Origin: Cryptosporangium minutisporangium
GTDB taxonomy: Bacteria; Actinomycetota; Actinomycetes; Mycobacteriales; Cryptosporangiaceae
Assembly (NCBI RefSeq): GCF_039536245.1
Contig: NZ_BAAAYN010000030.1
Location: 50,934-114,933 of the forward strand
Length of the DNA: 64,000 nt
Direction: 5' to 3'
Shown: in pieces, positions 32,706 to 42,275 of the stretch
Numbering within the stretch: the stretch's first letter is position 1
How the letters are laid out: every line of letters begins with the position of its first letter
Position numbers and translations under genes: made by a program
The notes under the pieces: generated by a model
Databases searched by the model: none
What the model was told of the DNA's origin: nothing
What the model saw: the letters and a program-made list of their open reading frames with translations, nothing else

Positions 32706-33791
32706 GTGAACAAGACCGAACTGATCGAGACGCTCGTGCAGCGCCTCGGCGACCGTCGATCCGCGACCGCGGCCCTCGACGGCGTTATCGAGGAGATCCA
32801 GCGGGCCGTCGCCCGGGGAGAACGAGTGGCGATCACCGGCTTCGGCACTTTCGAGAAGCGAGTGCGGAACGCGCGGACCGCGCGGAATCCGCGTACCGGG
32901 GAAGCCGTGAAGGTGAAGAAGACGTTCACCCCGGCTTTCAAGGCGGGGCAGGGATTCAAGGACATCGTTACCGGAACGAAGAAGCTCGCGAAGGCTCCGG
33001 TGGCGTCGATCTCGGCACCGGTCGCGGCGTCCACGTCGGCCCCGGTCGCCGCCGCGGCCCGGAACGGCGCGACTCGTCCGGCGCGATCCACGGCAACCCG
33101 CTCGACGACGTCGCGGGCGGTCAACGGAACACCGACGCGGGCCACCAAGGCCACGACTCCGGCGAAGTCGACGGCCACCGCCACCGCGACGAAGGCCGCT
33201 CCGGCCAGGACCTCGCGGGCCACGGCGACGAAGTCCACGGCCGCGAAGTCCACGGCGACGAAGGCGACGGCGACCAAGGCCTCCGCGAGCAAGGCCACAG
33301 CGAGCAAGGCCACGGCGACCAAGGCCGCGGCCGCGAAGTCCACCGGGGCCACCGCGACCAAGGCCACCGCGAAGGCGACGCCCGCCAAGAGCGCGGCCAA
33401 GGCCACGCCGACGAAGACCGCGGCCACCAAGTCGACCGCGGCCAAGGCAACGACGTCCCGGGCCGCGACCGCGACGAAGAGCACGGCGGCGAAGGCCACC
33501 CCGGCGAAGTCGGGCGCGACCAAGGCCACCACCGCGAAGGCCACCACGGCGAAGGCCACTGCCGCCAAGGCGCCGGCCAAGAGCGCGGCGAAGGCAGCAC
33601 CGGCCAAGACCAGCGCAGCGGCGGCTCCGGCCAAGACCGCCACCGCCAAGGCCACCGCGACGAAGGCGGCACCGGCCAAGGCCCGCGCCGGCGCGGGTAG
33701 CAAGCCGGCCTCGGCCGGGTCCGCGAACACCGCGCCGAAGGCGGCAGGCAAGAAGGCGAAGACCGCGTCGGGCGGCAAGAAGAAGAAGTAG
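32706..33791 (+). CDS. hupB: HU-like nucleoid protein with a long basic tail
   Basis: Residues 1-95 are a complete HU fold (MNKTELIETLVQRLGDRR, AITGFGTFEKR, ARNPRTGEAVKVKK). A tail of about 265 residues built from Ala, Lys, Thr and Ser in degenerate ATKAT/AAKST/KATA steps follows, ending in GGKKKK. Mycobacterial HupB has the same design but a tail of about 110 residues; here the total is 361. Such histone H1-like tails bind and compact DNA. GTG 32706 has GAGGGGG 5 bases upstream; the longer ORF before it is not HU. The repetitive tail also opens spurious ORFs on the other strand. Confidence 0.95.
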   Translation: MNKTELIETLVQRLGDRRSATAALDGVIEEIQRAVARGERVAITGFGTFEKRVRNARTARNPRTGEAVKVKKTFTPAFKAGQGFKDIVTGTKKLAKAPVASISAPVAASTSAPVAAAARNGATRPARSTATRSTTSRAVNGTPTRATKATTPAKSTATATATKAAPARTSRATATKSTAAKSTATKATATKASASKATASKATATKAAAAKSTGATATKATAKATPAKSAAKATPTKTAATKSTAAKATTSRAATATKSTAAKATPAKSGATKATTAKATTAKATAAKAPAKSAAKAAPAKTSAAAAPAKTATAKATATKAAPAKARAGAGSKPASAGSANTAPKAAGKKAKTASGGKKKK

Positions 33792-33918
33792 GAAGACACC
33801 CAGGTGCGATGACCGGGGTACCGGCCGCGGGACAACGAGAACCATCCAGCGCTGCTGACTGGTCCTCGATCGAGACGTCGCGGGGAAGCGGCGTTCTCAC
33901 CGGTCCCGCGGGCCGGTC

Positions 33919-33948
33919 GGTCCGGACCCGCTGATCAGGGTCCGGGCC
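33919..33948. terminator. Bidirectional hairpin between hup and mutT1
   Basis: An 11-bp stem (33919-33929/33938-33948, one G-U pair) with an 8-base loop, in the 270-base gap between convergent genes. The rest of 33792-34061 is GC-rich with short GTC(A/G)ACCGCTCGGG(T/C) repeats near 33968-34003 and no gene that I can support. Confidence 0.6.
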
Positions 33949-34061
33949 GCTGCACAGTTCGGGTTCGCGTCAACCGCTCGGGTCGGCGTCGACCGCTCGG
34001 GCCGTGGAGCCGCCTCGGGCCCGCGGAACCGCCCGGGCCCGGGGCACGGCCCCGGGAGTCG

Positions 34062-35030
34062 TTACGGGTTGCTCTCCGGGCGGATGCTCGGCAGGTAATC
34101 CGCCTGCACCAGCCGCTCACCGGCGAAGTGCAGGGCCCAGATGCTGCCCTTGCGGCTGCGGAGCCCGCCGTTGCGGTGCGCGGTCGGGTTGGCGTCGACG
34201 ATCGACCCGTCGGCGTCCGCGAGGTCGGTGATGACGCCCGGGATCAGCCCACCCTGGCTGCACACCGCGGTGACGTCTCCGCCCGCGGCCAGCTCGCGGA
34301 TCCGGCCGACGACCGCGGCGGGATCGTCGCCGAACGTCTCCTCGTCGAACACCGCGTCCGTCACGACGTCGAGACCGAGCGCTGCGGCCAGCGGTTCCAC
34401 CGTCTGCCGGCACCGGACCTTGTCCGACGAGAGCACGCGCACCGGCCGGAACCAGGGGACCAAGTCGGCCAACCACACCGCCTGGGCCTGCCCACTGGCC
34501 TCCAGTGGACGCTCGGCGTCCGGGCCGGGCCACGTCTGCTTGTCACCGGCCTTCCCGTGCCGGACCAGGAGCACGGTGGCCGTGATCTCGGGGAGGCCCG
34601 CGAACGCCCGCACGACGCCGGCGTCGTGGGAGTGCGTCACCCGCTCGACGGCGCGCTCCGGGGAGAGCCAGACCAGGCCGTCCACTTCCTCGTTGCGGGT
34701 GAACTCGCCCTCCACGGCGCGCATCGCCCAGTAGTCCACGATCTTGGGCACCAGGCCGGTACCCGTACTGCGGTGCTGACCCCCACGCGGCGGCACCAAG
34801 TAGGACGTCGAGGGCAGCCGAGGTCCCACCACCGGCTGCAGCCCGGTCTCCTCGATCACCTCGCGGCAGGCCGCGGCCAGCTCGTGCTCGTCCGGATCGA
34901 GCTTGCCCTTCGGCAGCGACCAGTCGTCGTAGCGCGGGCGGTGGATCAGCGCGATCTCCACACCGTCGGCCCCGTGCCGCCAGACGACACCGCCGGCGGC
35001 TCGCACCTCGGCGTGGTTCTCCGACGTCAT
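34062..35030 (-). CDS. mutT1: MutT1-type NUDIX hydrolase / histidine phosphatase
   Basis: A 322-residue two-domain protein. The N-terminal NUDIX box is visible from GKLDPDEHELAAACREVIEETG, split here as GKLDPDEHELAAACREV and IEETG; the C-terminal histidine phosphatase begins LLVRHGKAG. The mycobacterial homologue hydrolyses 8-oxo-GTP/dGTP and diadenosine polyphosphates to prevent mutation. ATG 35030 overlaps the stop of the CHAD gene. It ends the ppk-CHAD-mutT1 operon, linking polyphosphate and nucleotide clean-up. Confidence 0.9.
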   Translation of the reverse strand: MTSENHAEVRAAGGVVWRHGADGVEIALIHRPRYDDWSLPKGKLDPDEHELAAACREVIEETGLQPVVGPRLPSTSYLVPPRGGQHRSTGTGLVPKIVDYWAMRAVEGEFTRNEEVDGLVWLSPERAVERVTHSHDAGVVRAFAGLPEITATVLLVRHGKAGDKQTWPGPDAERPLEASGQAQAVWLADLVPWFRPVRVLSSDKVRCRQTVEPLAAALGLDVVTDAVFDEETFGDDPAAVVGRIRELAAGGDVTAVCSQGGLIPGVITDLADADGSIVDANPTAHRNGGLRSRKGSIWALHFAGERLVQADYLPSIRPESNP

Positions 35031-36568
35031 CCGCGCAGCCAGCCGGTCAGCCTCGGCTGGTTCGTCCGCTCCCAGACCGGTGCGTACCGGGCCCGGGACG
35101 CGTGGACCGCGGCACGCTCCCGCTCGACCAGCCGTCCGCAGGTGATCACCAGCTCGGTGTCGTCCGCGTGGGCGAGCGCGATGTCGCGCCACTCGTCGGC
35201 GGCGATCGCGGCGTCCTGGTGTTCGCCGAGGACTTCCTGCACTTCCGCGCACGCCTTGGCCAGCCGGGTCGCGGGCGCACCGACGACCGGCGCCACGGCC
35301 TCCGCGGCGTACCGCGCACGCTTGGCATGGATCCGGGCGGCGTGCCAGGTGTCGTCCGGGTCGTCCAGTGTCAACCTGCCGGCCTTACGGGCGAGCTTGT
35401 CCCAGACCACCTCGACCATCGACGGCAGGACCCAGACGGCCCGTTGGCCGGCCAGCTCCACGGTCTCCGGCGTGCGGACGGTGTCGATCAGCAGGTCCAA
35501 CAGGGCCGGGTAACGGTCCGAGGTCAATGCGGCGTCCAGATTCTTCAGCGCCGTGCGCTGCCGGTCACCGAGGATCGAATCGATCCGCGCGACGACCGCA
35601 GCGTCCAGTGGCGCGAGTGGGTCGGTCTCAGCGGTCGACCGTAGCCGGGCGCGCAGCACCTCGGCGTCCCGGGGGCCACCGAGCGCCGCGGCGAGCCAGC
35701 GCAGTTCGGCGTCGAGCGGTGCGGCCCACTCCCGGTCGACCAGCGGTCCGAACGTCCGCAGATCGCTGCGGAGCCGGCGGCAGCAGACCCGCGCCTGGTG
35801 CACGGCGTCCGGCTCGCCGCGGCGCACCCGGACGTCGTAGTCGAGGAGCCGGCGCGCCGACCGGCGCAGCACGTACCCGATCGCGTCCGCGGCCGACGAC
35901 CGTTCGGTGACCTCGCCGGCGACCGGCAGATCCGGCGGAGCGGTGGCCCGCCGGCCGAGCGCGCGGACCAGCTTCGGGGTGGTCGCGCCCCCGACCGCAC
36001 CCGCCTGCACGAGGGCGGCGGCGGTCGCTTCCAGCGCACGGCCGGCCTTCTTGCCGTCGGCCTTGCGCTCGACCTCCAGCTCCCGGAACGTCGTCCGGAC
36101 ACCGGATCCGTCGGCGAGCAAACCACGGCCCTCGGACACCTCGACGGTGTCGTCGACCAGCTCGGCCAGCGGCCCCGAGCCGTCCACGATCAGGTACCGG
36201 TCGCGGTCGGTGCGCAGGGTCGCGACCGGCACGAGCGGCGCGGTGCGGACCCAGGCGGTCACCAGGTCGGTCAGTTCGGTCGGCGGCGCGTCGGCCGGGC
36301 CGTCGACGGCGATCTCGTCGCGCACGGTCGCGCCGGCTGCCGTCGCACCCTTCGGCAGCTTGAGGTGCCAGGGCGGACCGTCCTCGCCGGTGCGGTGCCG
36401 CAGCGTGATGCCGAGCCGGGCCAGCCGCAGATCGGTGGTGTCGTAGTAGACGGCGGTGAGCACCTGCCGTCCCTGCGCCTCCACCCGGCGTCCGTTGCCG
36501 AGGGCGGCCGTCAGGTCCGGGAGGACGAACCTCCCGTGGACCCCGAACTTCAGTTCTTCCTCGCGCAA
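35027..36568 (-). CDS. CYTH-CHAD domain protein
   Basis: A 513-residue cytosolic protein. The N-terminal CYTH domain shows the ExExK element (EEELK) directly after the start and typical acidic/basic strands (VYYDTTDLRL, LRHRTG, WHLKLP, ELEVERK); these domains bind or hydrolyse triphosphates. The C-terminal CHAD domain (about 240-513) is helical with conserved His/Arg patches (VHQARVCCRRLRSDLRTF, IHAKRARYAAEA) that bind polyphosphate. Adjacent ppk supports a polyphosphate role. TTG 36568 is chosen because CYTH starts here and the longer ORF overlaps ppk; AGGA lies about 11 bases upstream, so the start is uncertain. Confidence 0.88.
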   Translation of the reverse strand: MREEELKFGVHGRFVLPDLTAALGNGRRVEAQGRQVLTAVYYDTTDLRLARLGITLRHRTGEDGPPWHLKLPKGATAAGATVRDEIAVDGPADAPPTELTDLVTAWVRTAPLVPVATLRTDRDRYLIVDGSGPLAELVDDTVEVSEGRGLLADGSGVRTTFRELEVERKADGKKAGRALEATAAALVQAGAVGGATTPKLVRALGRRATAPPDLPVAGEVTERSSAADAIGYVLRRSARRLLDYDVRVRRGEPDAVHQARVCCRRLRSDLRTFGPLVDREWAAPLDAELRWLAAALGGPRDAEVLRARLRSTAETDPLAPLDAAVVARIDSILGDRQRTALKNLDAALTSDRYPALLDLLIDTVRTPETVELAGQRAVWVLPSMVEVVWDKLARKAGRLTLDDPDDTWHAARIHAKRARYAAEAVAPVVGAPATRLAKACAEVQEVLGEHQDAAIAADEWRDIALAHADDTELVITCGRLVERERAAVHASRARYAPVWERTNQPRLTGWLRG

Positions 36569-36605
36569 TGGACGTCCGTTCCTGGTCTGCGCCGTGATGG
36601 CGGTG

Positions 36606-39161
36606 TCAGCCGACGATGCGGGCCAGCAACCTCTCCTGGACGTCACGCAGCGGTCGGTCGGTGGTGCCCTGCCGACGCGTCCACGCGCCGTCCGGGCCGA
36701 GATCGAAACCGGCGGCCGAGGCGGCGAGCGCGGTGTCCAGCGTCGCCCGGAGCATTCGGCGAGCCTGGTCGTCGCTGACCCGCACCATCGCTTCGACGCG
36801 GCGGTCGAGGTTGCGGTGCATCATGTCGGCCGAGCCGATCCAGAACTCCTCGGCCTCGGTGCCGGGCGCACCGTTGCCGAACCGGATGACCCGGGAGTGC
36901 TCGAGGAACCGGCCGAGGATCGACCGGACCCGGATGTTCTCGCTCAGCCCGGGGACCCCGGGCCGCAGCGCGCAGATGCCCCGGATCACCAAGTCGACCT
37001 TCACCCCGGCGCGGGAGGCCCGGTAGAGCGCGTCGATCACACCTTCGTCGACGATCGAGTTCGCTTTGAGCTGCACCAGCCCGGGGCGGCCGGCCTTCAC
37101 GTGCTCGATCTCGCGCTCGAGTCGCTCGACGATGCCCCGCCGGACGCCGTACGGCGCCACCATCAGCGTCCGGTAGTCGGTCTGCCGCGAGTAGCCGGTG
37201 AGGACGTTGAACAGGTCGGTCAGGTCGCGGCCCACGTCCGGGTCGGCGGTGAACAGCCCGAGGTCCTCGTAGAGGCGCGCGGTCTTCGGGTTGTAGTTGC
37301 CGGTGCCGATGTGCGCGTACCGGCGGATCCGGCCGTTCTCGTTCCGCACCACCAGCGACGTCTTGCAGTGCGTCTTCAAGCCCACCAGGCCGTAGACGAC
37401 GTGGCATCCCGCGCGCTCCAGCGCCTTCGCCCAGGAGATGTTGGCCTGCTCGTCGAACCGGGCCTTGATCTCCACCAGGACGACGACCTGCTTGCCCGCG
37501 CTCGCGGCGTCGATCAGCGCGTCGACGATCGGCGAGTCACCGGACGTGCGGTAAAGGGTCTGCTTGATCGCGAGCACGTTCGGGTCGGCCGCGGCCTGCT
37601 CGATGAACCGCTGCACGCTGGTCGCGAACGAGTGGTACGGGTGGTGCACCAGCACGTCGCCCTCGCGCAGCGTCGCGAACACGCTGCGCGGCGTCTCGCC
37701 CTCGGCGAAGCGCGGGTGCGTGGCCGGCACGAACGGCTCGAACTTCAGGTCCGGCCGGTCGACGCCGGCGAGCGCGAACAACCCGGAGAGGTCGAGCAGA
37801 CCGGGCACCCGCAGGACGTCCTGCTCGGCGACGTCCAGCTCGCGGACGAGTAGCTCCAGCACGTGCTCGCTGACGTTGGAGGCCACCTCCAGCCGGACGA
37901 CCGGGCCGAACCGGCGGCGGGCGAGCTCGCGTTCGAGCGCCTGCAGCAGGTCCTCGTCCCGGTCCTCCTCGACCTCCAGGTCGGCGTTGCGGGTGACCCG
38001 GAACAGGTGGTGCTCGACCACCTGCATGCCCGGGAACAGCTGGCTCAGGTGGACGGCGATGAGGTCTTCCACCGGCAGGAAGCCGCCCTCGACGGCGACG
38101 AAGCGCGGGACGTTGTCCGGCACCTTGACCCGGGCGAACCGCTCGGAGCCTTGGCCGCCCTCCGGATCGCGGACCACCACGGCGAGGTTGAGCGAGAGTC
38201 CGCTGATGTACGGGAACGGGTGTGCCGGGTCGACCGCCAGCGGCGTGAGCACCGGGAAGATCAGTTCGCGGAAGAACCGGTGCAGCCGGTGCTGCTCGTC
38301 GTCGCCGAGCTCGGCCCAGTGCAGGATCTTGACGCCGGTGGCCTCCAGCGCGGGCTGGACGTCGTCGGAGAAGCAGCGGGCGTGCCGCTCGACCAGCTCG
38401 GCCGAGCGCTGGGCGATCAGCGAGAGCTGGTCACCGGCGGAGAGACCGTCCACCGACCGGACCGAGAGGCCGGTCGACTTGCGGCGCTTCAGGCCGGCCA
38501 CCCGGACCATGTAGAACTCGTCGAGGTTCGAGGCGAAGATCGCGAGGAACTTGGCGCGCTCGAGCAGCGGGACCGTGCTGTCCTCGGCGAGGGAGAGCAC
38601 CCGCGCGTTGAAGTCGAGCCAGGACAGCTCGCGGTTGAGGAACCGGCCCTCGGGCAGCGGCTGGTCGGCCAGCGGGAGGGCGTCGTCCTCCTGCTCGGCG
38701 AGCTGCTCGACCTCCTCGGCCAGTTCGCTCGCGGGCGGCACGGCGGCGTCCGGGGGTGCGGCCACGGTCTCCGGTACGGCGGGGGCGCCCGGCGTCTCGC
38801 TCTCGGCCGGCGACTCGACGCCTGCCGTGGTCGGGCCACCGGCAATCGCCGCGGCGTCGGCGGCCTCGGCCGCGGTGACGGCCTCCGGCGCCCGGGCCCG
38901 GGACGGAGCTTTGACGGGAGCCAACGCGTCGGCCGGAACGTGGGCCGGCGCGCTGCCGTTCGCGGTCGGCTCGTGGGCGATCGGAGCCTCGACGGTCGGA
39001 GCCTCGACGGTCGGGGCCTCGCTCGGCGCGGTGCCGTTACCGCCGCGAGGGAGGAACCGGCCGTTGGCATCCCGGGCCCGGCCGGCCCGCTTCGCCTGGT
39101 CGTCCGCGGCGGGGGCCACGGACGCGCTGGTGGTCGCGGTGCTCTCGGTCGTGGCGCTCAC
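36606..39161 (-). CDS. ppk1: Polyphosphate kinase 1
   Basis: It polymerises ATP gamma-phosphate into polyphosphate. The 851-residue protein has the full PPK1 core from about residue 170 ([16 protein letters not shown]), including the phospho-accepting histidine in HIGTGNYN and [12 protein letters not shown]. The first ~165 residues are a low-complexity extension rich in Ala, Pro, Glu and Thr (repeated APTVE) not found in most homologues. GTG 39161 has GGAAGGA about 9 bases upstream. It is first in an operon with CYTH-CHAD and mutT1. Confidence 0.95.
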   Translation of the reverse strand: MSATTESTATTSASVAPAADDQAKRAGRARDANGRFLPRGGNGTAPSEAPTVEAPTVEAPIAHEPTANGSAPAHVPADALAPVKAPSRARAPEAVTAAEAADAAAIAGGPTTAGVESPAESETPGAPAVPETVAAPPDAAVPPASELAEEVEQLAEQEDDALPLADQPLPEGRFLNRELSWLDFNARVLSLAEDSTVPLLERAKFLAIFASNLDEFYMVRVAGLKRRKSTGLSVRSVDGLSAGDQLSLIAQRSAELVERHARCFSDDVQPALEATGVKILHWAELGDDEQHRLHRFFRELIFPVLTPLAVDPAHPFPYISGLSLNLAVVVRDPEGGQGSERFARVKVPDNVPRFVAVEGGFLPVEDLIAVHLSQLFPGMQVVEHHLFRVTRNADLEVEEDRDEDLLQALERELARRRFGPVVRLEVASNVSEHVLELLVRELDVAEQDVLRVPGLLDLSGLFALAGVDRPDLKFEPFVPATHPRFAEGETPRSVFATLREGDVLVHHPYHSFATSVQRFIEQAAADPNVLAIKQTLYRTSGDSPIVDALIDAASAGKQVVVLVEIKARFDEQANISWAKALERAGCHVVYGLVGLKTHCKTSLVVRNENGRIRRYAHIGTGNYNPKTARLYEDLGLFTADPDVGRDLTDLFNVLTGYSRQTDYRTLMVAPYGVRRGIVERLEREIEHVKAGRPGLVQLKANSIVDEGVIDALYRASRAGVKVDLVIRGICALRPGVPGLSENIRVRSILGRFLEHSRVIRFGNGAPGTEAEEFWIGSADMMHRNLDRRVEAMVRVSDDQARRMLRATLDTALAASAAGFDLGPDGAWTRRQGTTDRPLRDVQERLLARIVG

Positions 39162-39272
39162 GGTTCCATCCTTCCCGCCGTCGGGTGGGCTCTGTCCACA
39201 AATCCTGCTTTGACGGTTCGTGCACTTCGCGCGAACTCGTCCGGCGGGGTAGCCCCGATGCTCGGTCCGACG

Positions 39273-39488
39273 TCAGCCGGCGCCGGGGAACGTGACGATC
39301 GTCACCAGCGTGACCTCGTCGGATGCGTTCCGTTCCAGCCGCACCCGCTGGCCGGGGCGCAGCCGGAGAAGACCGCCCGCGTCGAAGGCCGCCGCCGCGA
39401 ACGGGACGTCGCTTCCGTCGTCGAGCAACACGCTGCCGTCACGGGTTTCCGGAGCGAACTGCCGCACCGTGCCCTGGACGCTCGTCAC
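39273..39488 (-). CDS. Small cold-shock/OB-like protein
   Basis: A 71-residue protein starting VTSVQGTVRQF, with the beta-rich pattern of a cold-shock fold (GTVRQFAPETRDGSVLLDDG, LRPGQRVRLE) but without the RNP1/RNP2 aromatic motifs, so nucleic-acid binding is uncertain. On the minus strand TAGAGT lies 7 bases before the GTG at 39488, so the message is probably leaderless; an earlier start would fall inside or before the promoter. It lies between cofC and ppk. Confidence 0.7.
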   Translation of the reverse strand: MTSVQGTVRQFAPETRDGSVLLDDGSDVPFAAAAFDAGGLLRLRPGQRVRLERNASDEVTLVTIVTFPGAG

Positions 39489-39559
39489 GACGTCCACTCT
39501 AGTCGCGCACCCCGGTTGCCGCGAACGGGGAACTGTGCCGAATACGCAGGTGGAACCGA

Positions 39560-40324
39560 TCAGCACGCCGCGCAACCGGCTGGGAACACGGACGGGGTGG
39601 AAGCGAGCAACGCGGCGGTCCGCGGCCCGAGCCCGAGCGCCCGGGCGGCGGCGAGGTCGGCGGCGGTGTCCACGTCCTGGCGGAGCGACGGACCGACGCG
39701 CCGAGTCGCGATCTCCGGGCCGCCCGACGCGAGGTCGACCGCGCCGTCGCTCGCGTGGACGAGTGCCGACCCCGGCCCGTACGCCGGGTTCAGCGGTGTG
39801 CGCCCGGGTGCGGCGAGCAGCGTGGTGCCGGTACCGGCGGCGTCCGGGACGAAGGAGCGGACGCCCAGCCGCTCGACCGTGCGCAGGGCGACGTCCAGCT
39901 CGGCCGTTCGGAGCGCGGGGAGATCGGCGCCGAGCGTCGCCGTACCGCGGGCACCACGGCGATCGGTCCGGCTCAGCAGCGCGGCCACCGACGCGCCGTG
40001 TCGCAGCGCGGCGTTCAGCCCGCTGCCCGGGGTGTCCGGAACGCAGACCGCGCCGAGCGCGCCGAGCGCGGCTGCGGCGACCGGGTCGTCGGTCACGACG
40101 ACGACGCGGTCGACGCGGTCCGCGGCGAGGACCGCGGCCACCGTGTCCAGCGCCATCGCGAGCGCCACCTCGGCGTGCCAGTCACCGGTTTCGTCCGGTG
40201 CTTCCAGCGCGCCGAGCGGGTCAGGGCCGCTGAAGTACGCGACGGCGGCCGGCAGCGTCGCACGCAGCCGGCTCTTCGCCTGTCCCAGCGGTTTGACCGG
40301 CGTCACGATCGACCATCCCGTCAC
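39560..40324 (-). CDS. cofC: 2-phospho-L-lactate/phosphoenolpyruvate guanylyltransferase
   Basis: A 254-residue CofC/FbiD nucleotidyltransferase that activates 2-phospholactate or phosphoenolpyruvate with GTP for the side chain of coenzyme F420. Typical are the N-terminus WSIVTPVKPLGQAKSRL, VVVVTDD, LNAALRHG and LGADLPALR. This shows that the organism makes F420. Other F420 genes are not in the window. It is transcribed toward the small OB-like gene and divergently from plsC. Confidence 0.92.
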   Translation of the reverse strand: MTGWSIVTPVKPLGQAKSRLRATLPAAVAYFSGPDPLGALEAPDETGDWHAEVALAMALDTVAAVLAADRVDRVVVVTDDPVAAAALGALGAVCVPDTPGSGLNAALRHGASVAALLSRTDRRGARGTATLGADLPALRTAELDVALRTVERLGVRSFVPDAAGTGTTLLAAPGRTPLNPAYGPGSALVHASDGAVDLASGGPEIATRRVGPSLRQDVDTAADLAAARALGLGPRTAALLASTPSVFPAGCAAC

Positions 40325-40542
40325 GCCCCCATCCTCACACTGCGCGGGTTATCCGTCTCCAGGGTGGCGGCGAGGGTCTTTCGTCTTCAGGGTGGGCGGG
40401 CGGGGGGTGTAGGGCCGGAGAAACACTGTCTTCGCTGCCTGGCTCCGGCCCGCTGGTGTACGGCGTAGGGTGAGGTTTCCTGCAAGCGAGTGGCTCGAAG
40501 GCCGGCGACGTTCGGTCCCGCGGACGAGGAGGCGGCACTGCG

Positions 40543-41259
40543 GTGCGCCGGGGATTCTGGCTGCGGTTCGCGGAGTTCATCGTGCGTCCGCTTCTCACCG
40601 TTTTCACCCGCCGGACGTGGCTGGGGCACGACAACGTGCCGTCGACCGGCCCGGCGATCTTCGTCGCGAACCACACCTCCTGGGCCGACCCGCTCGTCAT
40701 CGCCCACTTCCTCTACGACCGACCGCGCGAGATGCGGTTTCTGATCAAGTCGGGACTGTTCAGGGTGCCGTTGGTCGGCACCGTGCTGCGGTCGTCCGGC
40801 CAGATCCCGGTCCACCGGTCGACCCGTAACGCCGGGGACGCTCTACACACCGCGGCGGTACGGATCCGTGCCGGCGAAGCACCGTTGATTTACCCGGAGG
40901 GCACCATCACCCGCGATCCCGACCTGTGGCCGATGCAGGGCAAGACCGGCGCCGCCCGCCTGTTCCTGGACACCGGTGCGCCGGTGATTCCGATCGTGCA
41001 GTGGGGTGCGCAGCAGATCCACGACCACCGCACCAGCAAGGTCAGACTGCGTCCGCGCACGCCGGTGACCGTGTCGGCCGGGCCACCGGTCGACCTGTCC
41101 GCGTACGTCGGCGCATCGCCGACCGGACCAGTGCTCAAGGAGATCACCGACGTGATCATGCGGCGGCTGCGGGACGACCTCGCCGAACTGCGTGGTGAGC
41201 CGGCGCCGACCGGCCCGCTGTTCACCCTCGAGGAGTCGCCGCGAGGGCTGGCGCAGTGA
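40543..41259 (+). CDS. plsC: 1-acyl-sn-glycerol-3-phosphate acyltransferase
   Basis: A 238-residue membrane-associated acyltransferase that makes phosphatidate. The HX4D motif is NHTSWADP and the acceptor-binding motif [13 protein letters not shown] 40543 follows GAGGAGG by about 10 bases. It overlaps gpsA (GTGA), which supplies glycerol-3-phosphate, forming a phospholipid operon. TAGGGT at about 40467 may be its -10. Confidence 0.92.
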   Translation: MRRGFWLRFAEFIVRPLLTVFTRRTWLGHDNVPSTGPAIFVANHTSWADPLVIAHFLYDRPREMRFLIKSGLFRVPLVGTVLRSSGQIPVHRSTRNAGDALHTAAVRIRAGEAPLIYPEGTITRDPDLWPMQGKTGAARLFLDTGAPVIPIVQWGAQQIHDHRTSKVRLRPRTPVTVSAGPPVDLSAYVGASPTGPVLKEITDVIMRRLRDDLAELRGEPAPTGPLFTLEESPRGLAQ

Positions 41260-42275
41260 GCGGCGCGGACACGGTGCGCGCCGCCGTTCTGGGCGCCGGT
41301 TCATGGGGCACCGCGTACGGCAAGGTGCTGGCCGACGCCGGGTGCGAAGTGACGATCTGGGCGCGCCGGCCGGAGCTGGCCGTCGCGCTGAACGAGCACC
41401 GGGAGAACGGCGACTACCTGCCCGGCGTCCGGCTGCCGGACCGGCTCAAAGCGACCGCCGACCACAAGGAGGCGCTCTCCGGCGCCGACCTGGTCGTGCT
41501 GGCGGTGCCGTCGCAGACGATGCGGGCGAACCTGGAGCACTGGGTCGACGCGCTCGGCGACGACACCACACTCGTCAGCCTCGCCAAGGGCGTCGAGCTC
41601 GGCACGCACAAGCGGATGACCGAGGTGATCATCGAGGTCACCGGGGTACCGGCCAGCCGGGTCGCGGTGGTGTCCGGCCCGAACCTGGCCAAGGAGATCG
41701 CGTCCGAGCAGCCCGCCGCGACGGTGGTGGCCTGCACCGACCCGGCCCGGGCCGAGTTGCTCCAGCGGGCGTCCACGACGTGGTACCTGCGCCCGTACAC
41801 GAACACCGACGTCGTCGGCTGCGAGCTCGGCGGCGCGGTGAAGAACGTCATCGCGCTCGCCTGCGGGATGGCCGAGGGCATGGGGTTCGGCGACAACACG
41901 AAGGCGTCGCTGATCACCCGCGGGCTCGCGGAGACCGCGCGGCTCGGGGTGGCGCTCGGGGCCGACCCGATGACGTTCGCCGGGCTGGCGGGGCTGGGCG
42001 ACCTGGTGGCGACGTGCACGTCGCCGCTGTCCCGGAACCGGACGTTCGGCGAGCGGCTCGGGCGCGGCGAGACGCTCGAGCAGGTGTACGCGCACAGCAG
42101 GCAGACCGCCGAGGGCGTCAAGTCCTGCCTCTCGATCTCCGAGCTGGCCGCCGGGGTCGGGGTGGAGATGCCGATCACCGAGCAGGTCGTGCAGGTGTGC
42201 CACGAGGGCATCGCGCCGTCGGTCGCGATGAAGTACCTGATGCGCCGGGAGCCGAAGCCGGAGCGTCGCTCGTGA
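41256..42275 (+). CDS. gpsA: Glycerol-3-phosphate dehydrogenase (NAD(P)+)
   Basis: A 339-residue enzyme that reduces dihydroxyacetone phosphate to sn-glycerol-3-phosphate for phospholipids. Rossmann [13 protein letters not shown] at the N-terminus, [11 protein letters not shown] and the catalytic Lys in [13 protein letters not shown] are visible. GTG 41256 overlaps the plsC stop; its stop overlaps the next start. The last residues (EPKPERRS) are basic. Confidence 0.97.
   Translation: MSGADTVRAAVLGAGSWGTAYGKVLADAGCEVTIWARRPELAVALNEHRENGDYLPGVRLPDRLKATADHKEALSGADLVVLAVPSQTMRANLEHWVDALGDDTTLVSLAKGVELGTHKRMTEVIIEVTGVPASRVAVVSGPNLAKEIASEQPAATVVACTDPARAELLQRASTTWYLRPYTNTDVVGCELGGAVKNVIALACGMAEGMGFGDNTKASLITRGLAETARLGVALGADPMTFAGLAGLGDLVATCTSPLSRNRTFGERLGRGETLEQVYAHSRQTAEGVKSCLSISELAAGVGVEMPITEQVVQVCHEGIAPSVAMKYLMRREPKPERRS

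Noticed and set aside
32703-33845. Arginine/glycine-rich and valine/alanine-rich minus-strand ORFs opposite hup
   Set aside because: They mirror the repetitive Ala/Lys/Thr codons of the HU tail; no independent start signal.
39222-39236. TTCGCGCGAA palindrome upstream of ppk1 as a PHO box
   Set aside because: It lacks the GTTCACC direct repeats of PhoP sites; only a short GC-rich palindrome.
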